This document shows positions 48,848 through 60,397 of a DNA stretch of 64,000 bases, in pieces. The notes below the pieces were generated by a model. The model ran no database searches and was not told where the DNA came from. It saw only the letters and a program-made list of their open reading frames with translations. A program made the position numbers and the translations under genes. Numbering within the stretch: position 1 is the first letter of the stretch; each line of letters opens with the position of its first letter. The DNA is taken from positions 1-64,000 of the forward strand of contig NZVB01000073.1 of the NCBI GenBank assembly GCA_002701375.1. The letters are read 5' to 3'. Source of the DNA: Cyanobium sp. NAT70. GTDB taxonomy: Bacteria; Cyanobacteriota; Cyanobacteriia; PCC-6307; Cyanobiaceae.

Positions 48848-49902
48848 GCGGCGGCACCCAGTCGATCCATCACGCTTTTTCCTGACTCGAAGAAAGAACG
48901 ACCGTTTTCTTCAGGTGTTCCCGGCAAAATTCCATGGCCTAAATTGAGAATATGACGCCTGCCTCGGGCCTTGCGCACAGTGTCATCGATGCGTTCACGA
49001 ATGGCCTCAGGAGTGCCGAATAACAAGCCAGGATCAACATTGCCTTGCACTCCGATGTGTTCAGGTAACCGAGCGCAAGCTTCTGCCATGTCGACAGTCC
49101 AGTCAAGAGAAATGATGTCAACCCCGGTGCGCGCCATGCGCTCAATGACTCCGGCGCTTCCAGAGATATAGAGAATAAACGGCGTATCAGGGTGGCTTTG
49201 TTTAACTAAATCGACAACCTTTTTCTGGTATGGCGCAGCAAATGTGTCGTAATCAGCTGGACTGAGTTGACCCGCCCAGGAATCAAACATTTGCACGACT
49301 TGAGCGCCAGAATCGATTTGATATCTCAAATAGGTGGCGATGGACTCAGCAAAATGGTTCAGAAGCCGGTGCAATAACTTTGGCTCTTGGAATGCCATCG
49401 CTTTGATCACCGCGTAATTCTTGCTGCTTTTTCCTTCAACAACATAAGCAGCAAGGGTCCAAGGTGCTCCCACGAAACCAAGCACTGCAGCCTTGTTGCC
49501 AACACTTTCACGTAATCGACCCAGCACTTCACCAACAAAAGGCATGGACTCCTCTGGCTGCAGTGGATTCAATTCTTCGACCTGATCCAGAGCGCGAATC
49601 GGATCGTTGATGAGAGGTCCTTTGCTTTCGACAATGTCAAAGTCAATCCCCATCCCGGGGAGCGGGGTGAGGATATCGGAGAACAGGATGACCCCATCGG
49701 GCTGGAACGCCTCGAAGGGTTGCATCGAGATCTTGTAGGACAAATCCGGGTTTTCGGAACGCTCGCGGAAGCTCGGGTGCTCATCGCGAAGGTCCCGATA
49801 CACCTTCATGTATCTGCCAGCCTGACGCATCATCCAGACGGGCGGCCGCTCCACTGATTCACCGCGCGCGGCACGCAGCAGCAGGGGCAGGGAATCGCTC
49901 AT
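48844..49902 (-). CDS. hemE: Uroporphyrinogen decarboxylase
   Basis: [47 protein letters not shown]. Confidence 0.97.
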   Translation of the reverse strand: MSDSLPLLLRAARGESVERPPVWMMRQAGRYMKVYRDLRDEHPSFRERSENPDLSYKISMQPFEAFQPDGVILFSDILTPLPGMGIDFDIVESKGPLINDPIRALDQVEELNPLQPEESMPFVGEVLGRLRESVGNKAAVLGFVGAPWTLAAYVVEGKSSKNYAVIKAMAFQEPKLLHRLLNHFAESIATYLRYQIDSGAQVVQMFDSWAGQLSPADYDTFAAPYQKKVVDLVKQSHPDTPFILYISGSAGVIERMARTGVDIISLDWTVDMAEACARLPEHIGVQGNVDPGLLFGTPEAIRERIDDTVRKARGRRHILNLGHGILPGTPEENGRSFFESGKSVMDRLGAAA

Positions 49903-50022
49903 CCGGAACAGGAGATCAAGCGGGCAACCTACCTGAGTGCATGCAAAGGCTCAGAGCTGATTCGAGATCGATGCACGGTTTCGTCACATTTTTCACCTGA
50001 AGTTTCAGCCTTGCAGGTGAAT

Positions 50023-52311
50023 TCAATTCTCCTGTTCAGGAAGTGCGCTGCGTTTGGAGTCATGCTTGAACACCATGAGGCTGAGTGGTGGCAGGCAGAG
50101 CTCTAGGGAATTGTCATACCCATGAATGCTCCATTCTTCTGTTGCTTTGCCGCCCATGTTGCCAAGATTGCTACCGCCATAACGACCCGCGTCGGTATTG
50201 AAAATCTCCTCATAAAATCCGGCTAGTGGAACGCCTACTCGATAGTGGGCATGGCTTTGTGGAGTGAAGTTTGCGACGACGACAAGCCAGGTGCCTCCGC
50301 TGCTCTCACGACGCATAAAGCTAATAACGGAGTGACGGTTGTCGTTGCAATCAATCCATTGGAATCCAAATTGGTCAAAGTCATCTCTCCATAGTGACGC
50401 TTCGTTTTTATAGAGAATGTTGAGATCATCTACGAGGCGTTGAATGCCTTTGTGGGGTTCGTAATTCAATAAATCCCATTGTAAATCTCCCCATACATTC
50501 CATTCTGCCCGCTGTCCAAACTCCATGCCCATGAAGATAGTTTTCTTGCCGGGGTGGGTCCACATATAGGCCAACAATGCTCTTGTGTTGGCGTATTTTT
50601 GCCAGTCATCTCCTGGCATTTTGTGGAGAAGATGACTTTTGCCATGAACAACTTCATCGTGGCTGAGGGCTAACATGAAATTTTCTGTGTAGGTATACCA
50701 AATCGAAAAAGTAATATTGTTTTGGTGAAATTGTCGGAACCATGGATCAAGCTCGAAGTAATCGAGCATGTCATGCATCCAACCCATATTCCATTTTAAG
50801 TTGAATCCTAGTCCGCCAATATCGGTTGGCTGAGTCACCATTGGCCATGTGGTTGATTCCTCTGCGATTGAGAGTGCTCCAGGGAAGTGCTGGAACATGA
50901 CATGGTTCGCTTGTTGCAAGAAGCGCACAGCTTCAGTGTTTTCTCGACCACCATTTTCATTGGCGAGCCATTCGCCATCTGGTCTTAGATAGTCCCGATA
51001 AAGCATTGAGGCGACAGCATCCACGCGAATGCCATCAATGTGGAATTGTTCAAGCCAAAATACGAGGTTCGCAACGAGGAAGTTGCGAACCTCGTTACGG
51101 CTGTAGTTGAAGATGAGCGTGCCCCATTCCTTATGTTCTCCAATGCGTGGGTCACCATGCTCGTACAGATGAGTTCCGTCAAAAAAGGCAAGACCGTGAC
51201 TGTCTTTCGGAAAATGTCCAGGAACCCAGTCGATGATCACACCAATGCCTTCGGCGTGACAACGATCGACAAAAGCGCGGAACTCATCTGGAGTGCCGTA
51301 TCGGCTTGTGGGTGCATACCAACCGGTGACTTGATAACCCCATGAACCATCAAACGGATGTTCCGTAATCGGCATCAACTCAATATGAGTGAAACCGCGT
51401 TGCTTCACGTAAGGGATGAGTCGGTCTGCAAGTTCGGCATATGTCAAAAGACGTGCCCCTGGTTTCATATCAGCGGCTGGTACTGGAGGACGTGGAGTTC
51501 CATCCGGTTGGATCCAGGGATCATCCGCAGCAGCGTGGATCCAGCTGCCTAGGTGCATTTCATATACAGAAATCGGCTGATCTAGAGGATTGCAACTGTC
51601 TCTTTTTTGCATCCATTCAGCATCTGACCATTGGAAACCGTCGAGATGTGAGACCACCGAGCTGTTGGCTGGTCTGACCTCATGCTGAAAACCATAAGGA
51701 TCAGCTTTCTGGTAACAATGCCCCTCTGGAGAGCGGATTTCGTACTTGTAAAGGGCTCCTTCTGACATCCCGGGGATGAAAAGTTCCCAAATACCGCCAA
51801 GCCTTTGTTGCATCGGATGATGGCGACCATCCCATGAATTGATGTCAGCCAGCAAGGAAACGCTGCGGGCATGTGGTGCCCAAAGGCAGAACATCACTCC
51901 TGCTACACCATCTTGTTGCGTCGGATGGGCACCCATCCGAGTCCAAATGTGGTGGTGATTGCCTTCCGCAAAAAGATGGCGATCCATTTCGCCCATCCAT
52001 TCACCTCGAAAGGCCCATGGATCGTGCTGCTCATGGGTGATACCGCCACGAACAACGCGCACCTTGTAAGTGTTACTCGGATCGTCCGAGACGTGAGCTT
52101 CGAAGATCCATGGATGATTAGGGCTGGTCATGGAGACTTCACCGCCTCCGATTAAGAGGGTCACCGTCTCGGCTTCAGGCATCCAAACCCTGACGACCCA
52201 ACCTGAATCAACAGGTTGGGGTCCAAGAACGGCGAAGGGGTGATCGTGACGACACTCCGCAAGTCGTTCGCCGTCCTGAACCATCCAGTCGAGGACTGCC
52301 GCGCCACCCAT
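50023..52311 (-). CDS. glgB: 1,4-alpha-glucan branching enzyme
   Basis: GH13 motifs [41 protein letters not shown]. Confidence 0.97.
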   Translation of the reverse strand: MGGAAVLDWMVQDGERLAECRHDHPFAVLGPQPVDSGWVVRVWMPEAETVTLLIGGGEVSMTSPNHPWIFEAHVSDDPSNTYKVRVVRGGITHEQHDPWAFRGEWMGEMDRHLFAEGNHHHIWTRMGAHPTQQDGVAGVMFCLWAPHARSVSLLADINSWDGRHHPMQQRLGGIWELFIPGMSEGALYKYEIRSPEGHCYQKADPYGFQHEVRPANSSVVSHLDGFQWSDAEWMQKRDSCNPLDQPISVYEMHLGSWIHAAADDPWIQPDGTPRPPVPAADMKPGARLLTYAELADRLIPYVKQRGFTHIELMPITEHPFDGSWGYQVTGWYAPTSRYGTPDEFRAFVDRCHAEGIGVIIDWVPGHFPKDSHGLAFFDGTHLYEHGDPRIGEHKEWGTLIFNYSRNEVRNFLVANLVFWLEQFHIDGIRVDAVASMLYRDYLRPDGEWLANENGGRENTEAVRFLQQANHVMFQHFPGALSIAEESTTWPMVTQPTDIGGLGFNLKWNMGWMHDMLDYFELDPWFRQFHQNNITFSIWYTYTENFMLALSHDEVVHGKSHLLHKMPGDDWQKYANTRALLAYMWTHPGKKTIFMGMEFGQRAEWNVWGDLQWDLLNYEPHKGIQRLVDDLNILYKNEASLWRDDFDQFGFQWIDCNDNRHSVISFMRRESSGGTWLVVVANFTPQSHAHYRVGVPLAGFYEEIFNTDAGRYGGSNLGNMGGKATEEWSIHGYDNSLELCLPPLSLMVFKHDSKRSALPEQEN

Positions 52312-52372
52312 GGGAGATCTATGAAGAGGGCGAGAGCTTAAGCCGGATTCGGGGCCTCACGTGACTTGATCT

Positions 52373-53095
52373 TCAGACGAAATCGCGAGAGATGTCGACA
52401 TTGATAATGCGACCGTTCGCGTCGAAGATCACGAACAGGTTGGTGGTCGCGTTACCGAATTCCACGCTGACTAAAACGAGTTGTTGTTCGCCTCCCTGAC
52501 TGGCAATGACAGCATCTTTAATTTTGCGGAATCCTCCGGAGACCCGTTCCAGCTTCGTCCACTTGCGCTCCAGATCTCCAGGCGCAAGCTCGCGTTGGAA
52601 ATCGATCTGCAAGCGGCTTCTGGCTTTTAACCAACGTCCAGCAGCAAGCTCTTCTGTGAAACGAAGGGCCGATGTCTCAATGGGAAGTGTTTCACCAACC
52701 CATTTCCAGGCCAGAAGCTTGCCGTCTTCATCAAGGATGAGGATGAGAGGCTTTTCACCTTCAGCGGTATTGACCACAGCATCCACGGTGGTGTCGCTGA
52801 AGCCAGGGGAGATGGTATTGATCCGCCCGCTCGTAATCGCCGCCCGGGCATCGAGGCGCTGCCGAATCTTCTCGACAGTGACATTGGTCTGAATGGAGCC
52901 GGCTAATGTTTTGAAAATGGTGGAAGCATCTTTTTCAGAAAGAGCTTTTAGGAGAAGTTCTGTGGCAGCTTTTGCTTGAGCGGGAGTCAGGGTTGTGATC
53001 GTTGCTTCCTGGGCCGAGACAGGAGCGATAGGGGCTAGGCCGAGCTGGATCGGGGCCGTCAGGGATAGGGCCAGCAGTACGGCGGATAGGTTCAC
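52373..53095 (-). CDS. DUF3887-like secreted protein
   Basis: Signal peptide then AKAATELLLKALSEKDASTIFKTLAG...ILDEDGKLLAWKWVG. Confidence 0.65.
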   Translation of the reverse strand: MNLSAVLLALSLTAPIQLGLAPIAPVSAQEATITTLTPAQAKAATELLLKALSEKDASTIFKTLAGSIQTNVTVEKIRQRLDARAAITSGRINTISPGFSDTTVDAVVNTAEGEKPLILILDEDGKLLAWKWVGETLPIETSALRFTEELAAGRWLKARSRLQIDFQRELAPGDLERKWTKLERVSGGFRKIKDAVIASQGGEQQLVLVSVEFGNATTNLFVIFDANGRIINVDISRDFV

Positions 53096-53108
53096 GACGT
53101 TGGCAATT

Positions 53109-54710
53109 TCAATCGCATCGCAGTCTGCCGGAGGTCAGAGGGATCAGCTGCAGATTTGAGCCGGGAAGATGCAGTGTCATCGCGACAACACGATGGCGGG
53201 AGGTTGGCGCTCCACATGGGATGTCGCTGTGGCCGGAATTGACGCTGATGGCAGGCCATGCAGCACCAGCAATAGAAAGGCGTAGACGATCACCCCTTGA
53301 GAGTGTGGCGAGCAGTGGTTGCAATCGGATGCAACGGGGTTGGTTTTGCAGCGCTGCTTGCCCGCGTATTCGGAGTACCCCGGTGCTGAGTTGTTCCACG
53401 CGATCGCATGACGCCGGCAGTCTTGATAGGGCTACACAGAGGTCAAAACCCGACTGATCAGCATGCGCTTTCAGGGTGAGGACAGGTTGTCCTTGCAGAG
53501 TGATGTCTTCGTTGAGAGCGATTGTGCTGAATGTGGCGACGTCGCTGCGTTGGTCGAGATGTTTGCGATCAGCAGGCCCCGGGTTGGGACTGAGATGACC
53601 TCCAATCGCGGGAACAGCTCGCCAAGGGTCATGAACGATGCTGACCTCCCCTTGACCTCCCGTTCCCGTACCGGAGTTCAAATGGCCGTGATTTGGATCA
53701 TGGCAAGTGAGTTGATCGCCAACAAGATGCCACGACAATGTTTGCTTCAGTTGGCTGCCCTCCTGCCAGGACTGGTTTGTGAGATTCCAGAAGCGTTGAG
53801 AGATGTCTTGCGTAGAACCCGACTTCTTCTTCAAATGTTGTTGAAAGAATTGAAGCAACGTTGTCTGAGCATCTGGCCACCATTGCAGATGTGTTGCAGG
53901 GCCAATCAGAAGTTTTGGTTTGCCCCCGGCTTCTCTGCTCCGCTGCCATAGATCGAGCACCCCAAGTAGATGGGGGTCCCACCAGCCTCCGATGAGCAAC
54001 ATCGGAGCGCACAGCCAGCTTTTAGGAGGGGTGTGGACTGTCCAGTCCCCAGGTTCTTCTGGGTTTTGCTGCAGCCAACGCCATGCCATGCCGTTGGGGT
54101 CATGTTGTTGGAGAAGTTCTGGGCCGTCGCGAAGATAGTCGCCACGTTCGAGGCTGATTCTGATTTTCGTCCAGGTCTGATCATCTCCTCGACGACTGGC
54201 CTGGAGTGCCGCGAGCTGTAAACCCCAGCCCAGCCCGAGATGCCACCAGTGAGCTCCTCCCTCACAACTCCAGTGTCGACATTCGTTGAGCCCTGCCATA
54301 GCTGGCGCAAGACAATCTGGAGGAGGCGTATCGAGCGGAGCAACCAGCTGAGTCAGGCCCTGATAGGAGAAGCCGTAACAGCCAAGCAGTCCATTGCATT
54401 GAGGCAAATTGCGAACCCAGGAGTGGGTTGCAGCAGTGTCGGCTGATTCCTGCTTAAAACCTAAGAATTCACCTGTTGAGTCTCCCTGTCCGCGAACGTC
54501 CTGAACAACGACTAAGAATCCATTTTTGGCCCACCATGCTGGATGAGCCAAAGTCACTGTCGAAGCAAGACGACGCCCGTAAGGCTGGCGCATCAGCAGA
54601 GCAGGCCAAGGGCCACCCTCCTCCAAGTGCCAGACCGTGGAGATTAATGAGGTGCCATCGTCCAGCGTCAGGCTGAGGTCGTAATGAACGATCAGCGAAC
54701 TTCTGGGCAA
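53109..54710 (-). CDS. CocE/NonD family hydrolase
   Basis: VVVQDVRGQGDSTGEF, LLGCYGFSYQGLTQ nucleophile region, LLIGGWWDPH, LLIGPATHLQWW. Confidence 0.9.
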   Translation of the reverse strand: MPRSSLIVHYDLSLTLDDGTSLISTVWHLEEGGPWPALLMRQPYGRRLASTVTLAHPAWWAKNGFLVVVQDVRGQGDSTGEFLGFKQESADTAATHSWVRNLPQCNGLLGCYGFSYQGLTQLVAPLDTPPPDCLAPAMAGLNECRHWSCEGGAHWWHLGLGWGLQLAALQASRRGDDQTWTKIRISLERGDYLRDGPELLQQHDPNGMAWRWLQQNPEEPGDWTVHTPPKSWLCAPMLLIGGWWDPHLLGVLDLWQRSREAGGKPKLLIGPATHLQWWPDAQTTLLQFFQQHLKKKSGSTQDISQRFWNLTNQSWQEGSQLKQTLSWHLVGDQLTCHDPNHGHLNSGTGTGGQGEVSIVHDPWRAVPAIGGHLSPNPGPADRKHLDQRSDVATFSTIALNEDITLQGQPVLTLKAHADQSGFDLCVALSRLPASCDRVEQLSTGVLRIRGQAALQNQPRCIRLQPLLATLSRGDRLRLSIAGAAWPAISVNSGHSDIPCGAPTSRHRVVAMTLHLPGSNLQLIPLTSGRLRCD

Positions 54711-54961
54711 TGCATGCCTACGACGTAAGTGACCAAGACTTCAGCATCGGTCAATGTGAGTTGACGCTTGGTGGCAACCCGCTTGGTGGTTTTTGGGGAG
54801 TAGGCAGATCGCCCATCCTTATTCATCTTTCGGAACTTCCGGCACAGTGCCTTGGCCTGCTTGGGATTGCTTTTAACAGTTTCAAGCAGGTTTGATTCTG
54901 TGGCGAGTCCTGGAGATGCAAAAAGAATCCCGAACGTGATGAGCACGAGGACGTGACGCAT
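54692..54961 (-). CDS. Hypothetical secreted small protein
   Basis: MRHVLVLITFGILFASPGLA signal peptide. Confidence 0.6.
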   Translation of the reverse strand: MRHVLVLITFGILFASPGLATESNLLETVKSNPKQAKALCRKFRKMNKDGRSAYSPKTTKRVATKRQLTLTDAEVLVTYVVGMHCPEVR

Positions 54962-55025
54962 TGAGACGGCCCCTATATATTTCCTGTCCTACTCAGCGAA
55001 CATCTCAAATAGGTGGTGGCTGGTG

Positions 55026-55439
55026 TCAGTTCATCAGTTGCCTGGCTTTGAGAATCCAGATTTGAGCCAGGCGGAGATCGACGACGCTTGGCCGATTCAC
55101 GCCAAGACTGCGCTCAAGTCTTCCTGTTTGTCGGACCAAGCGCTCTGGTGTGCAAGCAGCCAGAGCCTCGCAACTGGCGATTCCAGCGTGCATCAGTAGT
55201 GCTGCATCTTGAGGCGCCAGGTTGAGGTCGCAGACCAAAAACGCCATCCCGCGGAGGCGATAAAGGTTTCGTGCCGATGCCCTGCCATTGCGGACAAGAC
55301 GGCTGAGGGTGCGGTCATCAAGGTCCTTCAATGACGGCCAAGTGTTGAGACCAGCAGCCTGCAGGACATCGTGTTCGTGGCGAAATGACTGTGGGAGATC
55401 CCGAAGCTCCTCATCGGGACAACAATCATCTGTGTTCAT
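55026..55439 (-). CDS. DUF4332-like helix-hairpin-helix protein
   Basis: Paired HhH-like segments (GLNTWPSLKDLDDRTLSRLVRNG; GIASCEALAACTPERL); overlaps upstream gene by 4 nt. Confidence 0.6.
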   Translation of the reverse strand: MNTDDCCPDEELRDLPQSFRHEHDVLQAAGLNTWPSLKDLDDRTLSRLVRNGRASARNLYRLRGMAFLVCDLNLAPQDAALLMHAGIASCEALAACTPERLVRQTGRLERSLGVNRPSVVDLRLAQIWILKARQLMN

Positions 55440-55888
55440 CGAATTGGGCTTTGACGGAAATCGCGCTCAATCTCACCAAGGATTTCTGGTCGGCTGATGC
55501 CATCCCCCTCAGGGACCAGGGCTCTCAATCGGATCTGAACGACATTGCTCGAGCGCCCAGCTCCGCGCAGATTTGCAGCCAATTGTTCCAGGGTTGGTTT
55601 CACTGAGGTTGTGTTGAGATTTGGCGAAACCTGAGCGACCACGAGATCGTTGCCGTTATCGAACACCACGGGTGCTCTGATGGCACCTTCGACTTCCACA
55701 GGTGGGCTGTAACTGAGAGCAAAGGCCCAGCAACTCATCGCCAATAAGAAGGTGAAACTGCTCACTCCAACAAGCCTGAAGCGGAGGCCCCATTTCGCTA
55801 AAAATGCAATGACTGTTAGGCCGCTGAGTCCAAGGCCCGTCCAAGCCAGCCAAGGAACGGCGGTGAGCAGCAGCTGATCGAATGCCAT
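55436..55888 (-). CDS. ycf51: Ycf51/DUF2518 family protein
   Basis: Two N-terminal TM segments, EVEGAIRAPVVFDNGNDLVVAQVSPNLNTT; ATG at 55888 or 55903. Confidence 0.65.
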   Translation of the reverse strand: MAFDQLLLTAVPWLAWTGLGLSGLTVIAFLAKWGLRFRLVGVSSFTFLLAMSCWAFALSYSPPVEVEGAIRAPVVFDNGNDLVVAQVSPNLNTTSVKPTLEQLAANLRGAGRSSNVVQIRLRALVPEGDGISRPEILGEIERDFRQSPIR

Positions 55889-55954
55889 AGACCCTGGTCG
55901 CATTGCGGTGATCTCCTTATATTGCGTCGACCTTGAGGAACGACGTCGCGGTCG

Positions 55955-58900
55955 ATGGGTGAAGCGCGACGCATTCCGTTCAAAGCAATTGGCTTGACTG
56001 GCGGAGCAGTTCTGCTGGGTGGTTCCCTCATTGGGCTGTGGTCTATCAATCGGGCTGCAGGTGAGCTGGTGGATCACTTTCGACCGATGCTCGAGAGTTC
56101 CATCGGTGAGCCACTGGGCCACCCCGTCAAAATTGGGCCCTATCGGGGACTTCGACCCTGGGGATTTGCGATCGGACCCACTCGAATCCTGCCTGGACCC
56201 AAGGACCGGTCAGAAGTCAGCTTGCAAGGGCTGACCGTGACGTTGGATCCACTCGCCAGCTTGCGGCAGTGGCAACCGGTTTTGGGACTACGGCTGGAGG
56301 GTGCGCAAATCAACCTGCGGCGTAATGCCAATGGTCAATATTGGGTTCCTGGCGCTGTTCATTCCAAGGGTTCTCCCCCGAATCTGGGCCTGCGTTATCA
56401 CTTGGCACAGCCGGCGGACATTCGTTTTGAGCCGATTGGACAGCGGATGCGTTTGACGGGAAGAGGATCGGTTCAACTACGTGATCAGTGGTTTACCACC
56501 GCTGCCAGATTGCAATGGCTTGATCGTGGTGGATCTCTTGCCGTTGAAGGCCGGGGCCGATGGGATCAGCCTGAACTTGCTTTGAGGTTGCGCCTGAAGG
56601 ATCTCAAGCTTGAACGCCTGGCTCAACTGACGTCGCCTCCAGCGGGTTGGCAGTTGCGCGGACGTCTTGGTGGTGATGTCCAAATGCAACTTCGCAAGGG
56701 TCAGGTCAGATGCGATGGCGGTTTAAGAGTTCTAGGGATGGGGGTCACGAGCGAAAGCCTGTCAGAACCTTTTCGTTCTGATGAGCTACAGCTGTCGTGT
56801 CGCGACGACGTTCTCCAACTTGCTGATAGCCGTTTCAGTTTTCAGAACTGGGGCCTGAGGGCCTCTGGAACAGCAGTTCTGAATCGATCGATTGCGATGA
56901 ATCTGGCTCTTCGAAATCGCGAAGGTACCGATCAGCTCGCCCTGCGGATTGATGGGCCGTGGGCTAAGCCCCGCTGGCATGTCGCAGGACGGATGCAACT
57001 GCCGGATAAGAGTCCTCTCACTGGCCCCCTCACGATTGATGGACAACTCACCACGCCATGGGGGCATTCCAAGAAGCCCGCAATTCGTGTGGATGATTTG
57101 CGGCTTCAAGCCCAGGGCTTGCGTTTGCGTCTGCTGGGTGAAGTCGTTCCGGATCTCAAGCTTCGAAGTACAGAACTGATTGCCTCTCCAGAGGTCTGGC
57201 AGAAGATCCCTGCCTTGGCCGCGACGATGGGGAGTGATGCAGCGGTCACCGGTTCACTGCTCACCAGTGGCAGCTTGCAAAGCCCTGGCATTGATCTGCG
57301 TCTCTCTCAGGCGAACAATCCGTTGTTGGAGCGATGGGATTTGCAGGCGGGCTGGTCCATGTTGACCAAGTCCCTTGTTTTAAAACGATTTAGCAGTCCA
57401 AAACTGAAGGCCTCGGCCCAAATGCCGCTCAGTTTTGAGGATGGGAGTTTGCGCTCAGGTGATCTTCAGGGGGGGTTCGAGATCCGTTCCATGGCTTTGG
57501 ATCGTTTGACTCCCGTGTTGAACATTCCCATCGATGGAACGCTGTCTGCGCGAGGGCGTCTGGATGGTCCCCTGGATGCGCTTCGACCCAACATCTCGAT
57601 TGCGCTTAACAACCCAAGAGTGGGAGCGGTCACGCTGCCTGAGCAGTGGCAAGGGAGATTTCAAGGTCAGTGGGGACAGGGTGCAGCTCTGGAGATGGCG
57701 TCATTTGGTCCGGCAGTGGCCGTTGGCTCACTCCAGGCTGATCTCGGTGTGGATTGGTGGCCAACGCGTCTGTCCGTGACGCGTCAAGGCGGTGTTCTCT
57801 CCGTCATTGGCACACAGAAAAAGTATCGATGGACTGCTGATCGTTTGGTGCTTGATGGCTTGCAAGTCGCCATCCCTCCTCAAGAGCAGTTCGAGGCTGT
57901 TTATGGGGAGTTCAGCGGTCAGGGACAGTTGGCTCTTGATCCTTTGGACGTCAGCGGATCCGCGGTTGTGGATGACGTTGTGGTCATGGGCGTTGGTCTG
58001 AATCAGATCAGCCTGCAAGGGCAATTGGCTCAGAATCGGTTTAAGGGGGATGGTGAGCTTGTTCCGCCTGATGGATCGATCAGGTTTGAAGCGGATGGTG
58101 TTTTAGGGGGTGCCCTTCGCAGCAGGGCGGATGCCGAAGCGCTGAGTGTGCCCTGGTTATTGAATGTTGCCCGTCAGCTGCGTGGCAATCCATCTGAGGA
58201 TGGATTGAACCCAGGCCGTGCGGAAGATCTCGGAGCTCTTGTCATCAATACATTCGGCGGAAGTTTGGACGGTCAGCTCAAGGCTTTGGCTGAATCCCGC
58301 GATGCTCTGGCGGCCTACGACCGAGAGCATCCTCAGAAGGGTTTTGATCCGAAGGATTTGCTTGGTCGCGTCGATGCGGTGATCAAGCTCAATGGCAAGC
58401 GTCCGGTCGACTTAAATCTCGACCTCCAAGCGAGAGGGCACCTTTGGATTGAGGGAGATGACAGCGATCGCGCACTGCAGCTTGAACCGTTTGAAGTCTC
58501 GATCGATGGTCCGTTACAAGGAGGTCAGGGGCGCTTCAGCATTGAGCATCTGCCGATGTCATTGCTGGCGCTCTTGGCCCCGTTGTCTCCGCTGCAAGGT
58601 GCCGTAGGGATCTCAGGTTTGTATCGCCTGGATGGGGAAGGTCCCTTAGTGACCTCGGACATTTCCTTTGATCAAGTCAAGCTTGGAAAGGATCAGCTCC
58701 TCCTCGATCGCAGCACCGTCATCCTGTCCAATCAGGATGTTCAATTGGATCTGGCGCTGCGCAGCAGCTCCAGCGTTGAACCAATCACAATCCGCGGCAC
58801 GGTCCCACTGAAGCCGGATGACGATTTGGATGTTCAGGTCGAGAGCCATGGTGATGCCCTGGCGTTTTTAACGCAGCTCGTTGGGGAGATGCTTCAGGTG

Positions 58901-60394
58901 AAGCGCGGCACAACAGACCTTCGTTTGATCTTGCGCGGCACTTTGGAGCAGCCCCAGGCCAATGGATTCCTGGTGGTCAAGGATGGAGATGTCAATCTCA
59001 GCGGCCAGGACGTTCAGAAGATCAATGCAGCTCTTCTGTTCGATTTCAACCGTTTAGAGGTTCAAAAGCTTGAAGCTCAGCTTGCGTCTGGTGGAACGTT
59101 GCGCGGATTCGGAGCGATTGGTTTGTTTCAACCGCGGCTGGAGGACAAGCCGCTCACTTTGGAACTCAACAAAGGGCGCATTCGCCAATCGATGGTTGAG
59201 GTCAATGCTGATGCTCGCGTCACCGTTGGCGGAGCCTTGCAAGATCCGGTTCTTGGTGGAGAGATCACTCTTAATCATGGTGTCATTCGTCCTCGAGAGA
59301 GCTTGCTTTCTCGGGTGCGCCAAACCTTTGGAGGATCAGGGGCATCTGTTGGATCTGCTGGTGTTCATCGAGCCTCAATCACGGCGGTCCCGTCGGTATC
59401 ACTGGATGCTCTGATCGAAGAAAATTGGGATTTTGAGAAGCCTTTGGTTCTGCTTGGACCTGGTGCACCGGTCAAACCCTCTGCGCAGCTGAAGGCCGCC
59501 ATTCCCAACATCCCGAAGGTTCGCTTTGAAAATCTGCGTTTAACGCTGGGTCCAGATTTGGCTGTCCGCATGCCGCCGTTGATCAATTTCCGCGGCGGTG
59601 GTCAGTTGCTGCTGAATGGCCCTTTGGATCCCTCGCTTGAGGCGAGAGGGTTGATTCGACTGAATCGCGGCCGAATCAGTCTGTTTTCCACCACCTTCAG
59701 GCTTGATCATCAAGCTCCGAATGTCGCTGTGTTCACGCCGAGGCTGGGTTTGATTCCCTATGTAGACATCGCGATGAAATCCCAGGTTTCGGATTCAGTG
59801 CGCTTAGGCCTTGATGGCAACTCCACAACAGCCAATGTGTTTGAGACGAATGGAATGGGATTGGCCGCTGGTGGAGGTCAGCTCCGTCTGGTGAAAGTGA
59901 CGGTTCAAGCGACGGGTCGAGCCGATCGATTGATGTCCAATTTGTCGCTGCGCAGTTCACCGCCGATGTCTAAGACGCAGTTACTTTCCTTGATCGGTGG
60001 AAATTCATTGGCGGGTCTTAGCACCGGTGGTGCTGGTGCTGCATTGGCCACAGTGGTCGGTCAGTCTTTGTTGTCACCGGTGCTCGGGACATTGACCGAT
60101 GTGATGGGGGAGCGTCTGCAGGTTGCTCTTTATCCCACGTATGTCACCCCAGATGTGAAATCCGAAAAAGAGCGAACTTCCGGCATGGTTCCGCCAAAAT
60201 TTGCCTTGGTGACCGAGATCGGCGTGGATGTCAGCGATCGATTTGACTTTTCTGTGATGGCGGCTCCGAACAATTCGGATGTCCCACCGCAAGCTTCAGT
60301 GACCTATCAACTCAACCCGAACACATCGTTGTCTGGCTCTGTTGATTCCAATGGCACGTGGCAGAGCCAATTGCGAGTCTTTTTCCGGTTCTGA
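55955..60394 (+). CDS. tamB: TamB/DUF490 translocation and assembly module family protein
   Basis: 1479 aa, AsmA-like N-terminus, beta-rich repeats, C-terminal LSLRSSPPMSKTQLLSLIGG. Confidence 0.9.
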   Translation: MGEARRIPFKAIGLTGGAVLLGGSLIGLWSINRAAGELVDHFRPMLESSIGEPLGHPVKIGPYRGLRPWGFAIGPTRILPGPKDRSEVSLQGLTVTLDPLASLRQWQPVLGLRLEGAQINLRRNANGQYWVPGAVHSKGSPPNLGLRYHLAQPADIRFEPIGQRMRLTGRGSVQLRDQWFTTAARLQWLDRGGSLAVEGRGRWDQPELALRLRLKDLKLERLAQLTSPPAGWQLRGRLGGDVQMQLRKGQVRCDGGLRVLGMGVTSESLSEPFRSDELQLSCRDDVLQLADSRFSFQNWGLRASGTAVLNRSIAMNLALRNREGTDQLALRIDGPWAKPRWHVAGRMQLPDKSPLTGPLTIDGQLTTPWGHSKKPAIRVDDLRLQAQGLRLRLLGEVVPDLKLRSTELIASPEVWQKIPALAATMGSDAAVTGSLLTSGSLQSPGIDLRLSQANNPLLERWDLQAGWSMLTKSLVLKRFSSPKLKASAQMPLSFEDGSLRSGDLQGGFEIRSMALDRLTPVLNIPIDGTLSARGRLDGPLDALRPNISIALNNPRVGAVTLPEQWQGRFQGQWGQGAALEMASFGPAVAVGSLQADLGVDWWPTRLSVTRQGGVLSVIGTQKKYRWTADRLVLDGLQVAIPPQEQFEAVYGEFSGQGQLALDPLDVSGSAVVDDVVVMGVGLNQISLQGQLAQNRFKGDGELVPPDGSIRFEADGVLGGALRSRADAEALSVPWLLNVARQLRGNPSEDGLNPGRAEDLGALVINTFGGSLDGQLKALAESRDALAAYDREHPQKGFDPKDLLGRVDAVIKLNGKRPVDLNLDLQARGHLWIEGDDSDRALQLEPFEVSIDGPLQGGQGRFSIEHLPMSLLALLAPLSPLQGAVGISGLYRLDGEGPLVTSDISFDQVKLGKDQLLLDRSTVILSNQDVQLDLALRSSSSVEPITIRGTVPLKPDDDLDVQVESHGDALAFLTQLVGEMLQVKRGTTDLRLILRGTLEQPQANGFLVVKDGDVNLSGQDVQKINAALLFDFNRLEVQKLEAQLASGGTLRGFGAIGLFQPRLEDKPLTLELNKGRIRQSMVEVNADARVTVGGALQDPVLGGEITLNHGVIRPRESLLSRVRQTFGGSGASVGSAGVHRASITAVPSVSLDALIEENWDFEKPLVLLGPGAPVKPSAQLKAAIPNIPKVRFENLRLTLGPDLAVRMPPLINFRGGGQLLLNGPLDPSLEARGLIRLNRGRISLFSTTFRLDHQAPNVAVFTPRLGLIPYVDIAMKSQVSDSVRLGLDGNSTTANVFETNGMGLAAGGGQLRLVKVTVQATGRADRLMSNLSLRSSPPMSKTQLLSLIGGNSLAGLSTGGAGAALATVVGQSLLSPVLGTLTDVMGERLQVALYPTYVTPDVKSEKERTSGMVPPKFALVTEIGVDVSDRFDFSVMAAPNNSDVPPQASVTYQLNPNTSLSGSVDSNGTWQSQLRVFFRF

Positions 60395-60397
60395 TCG

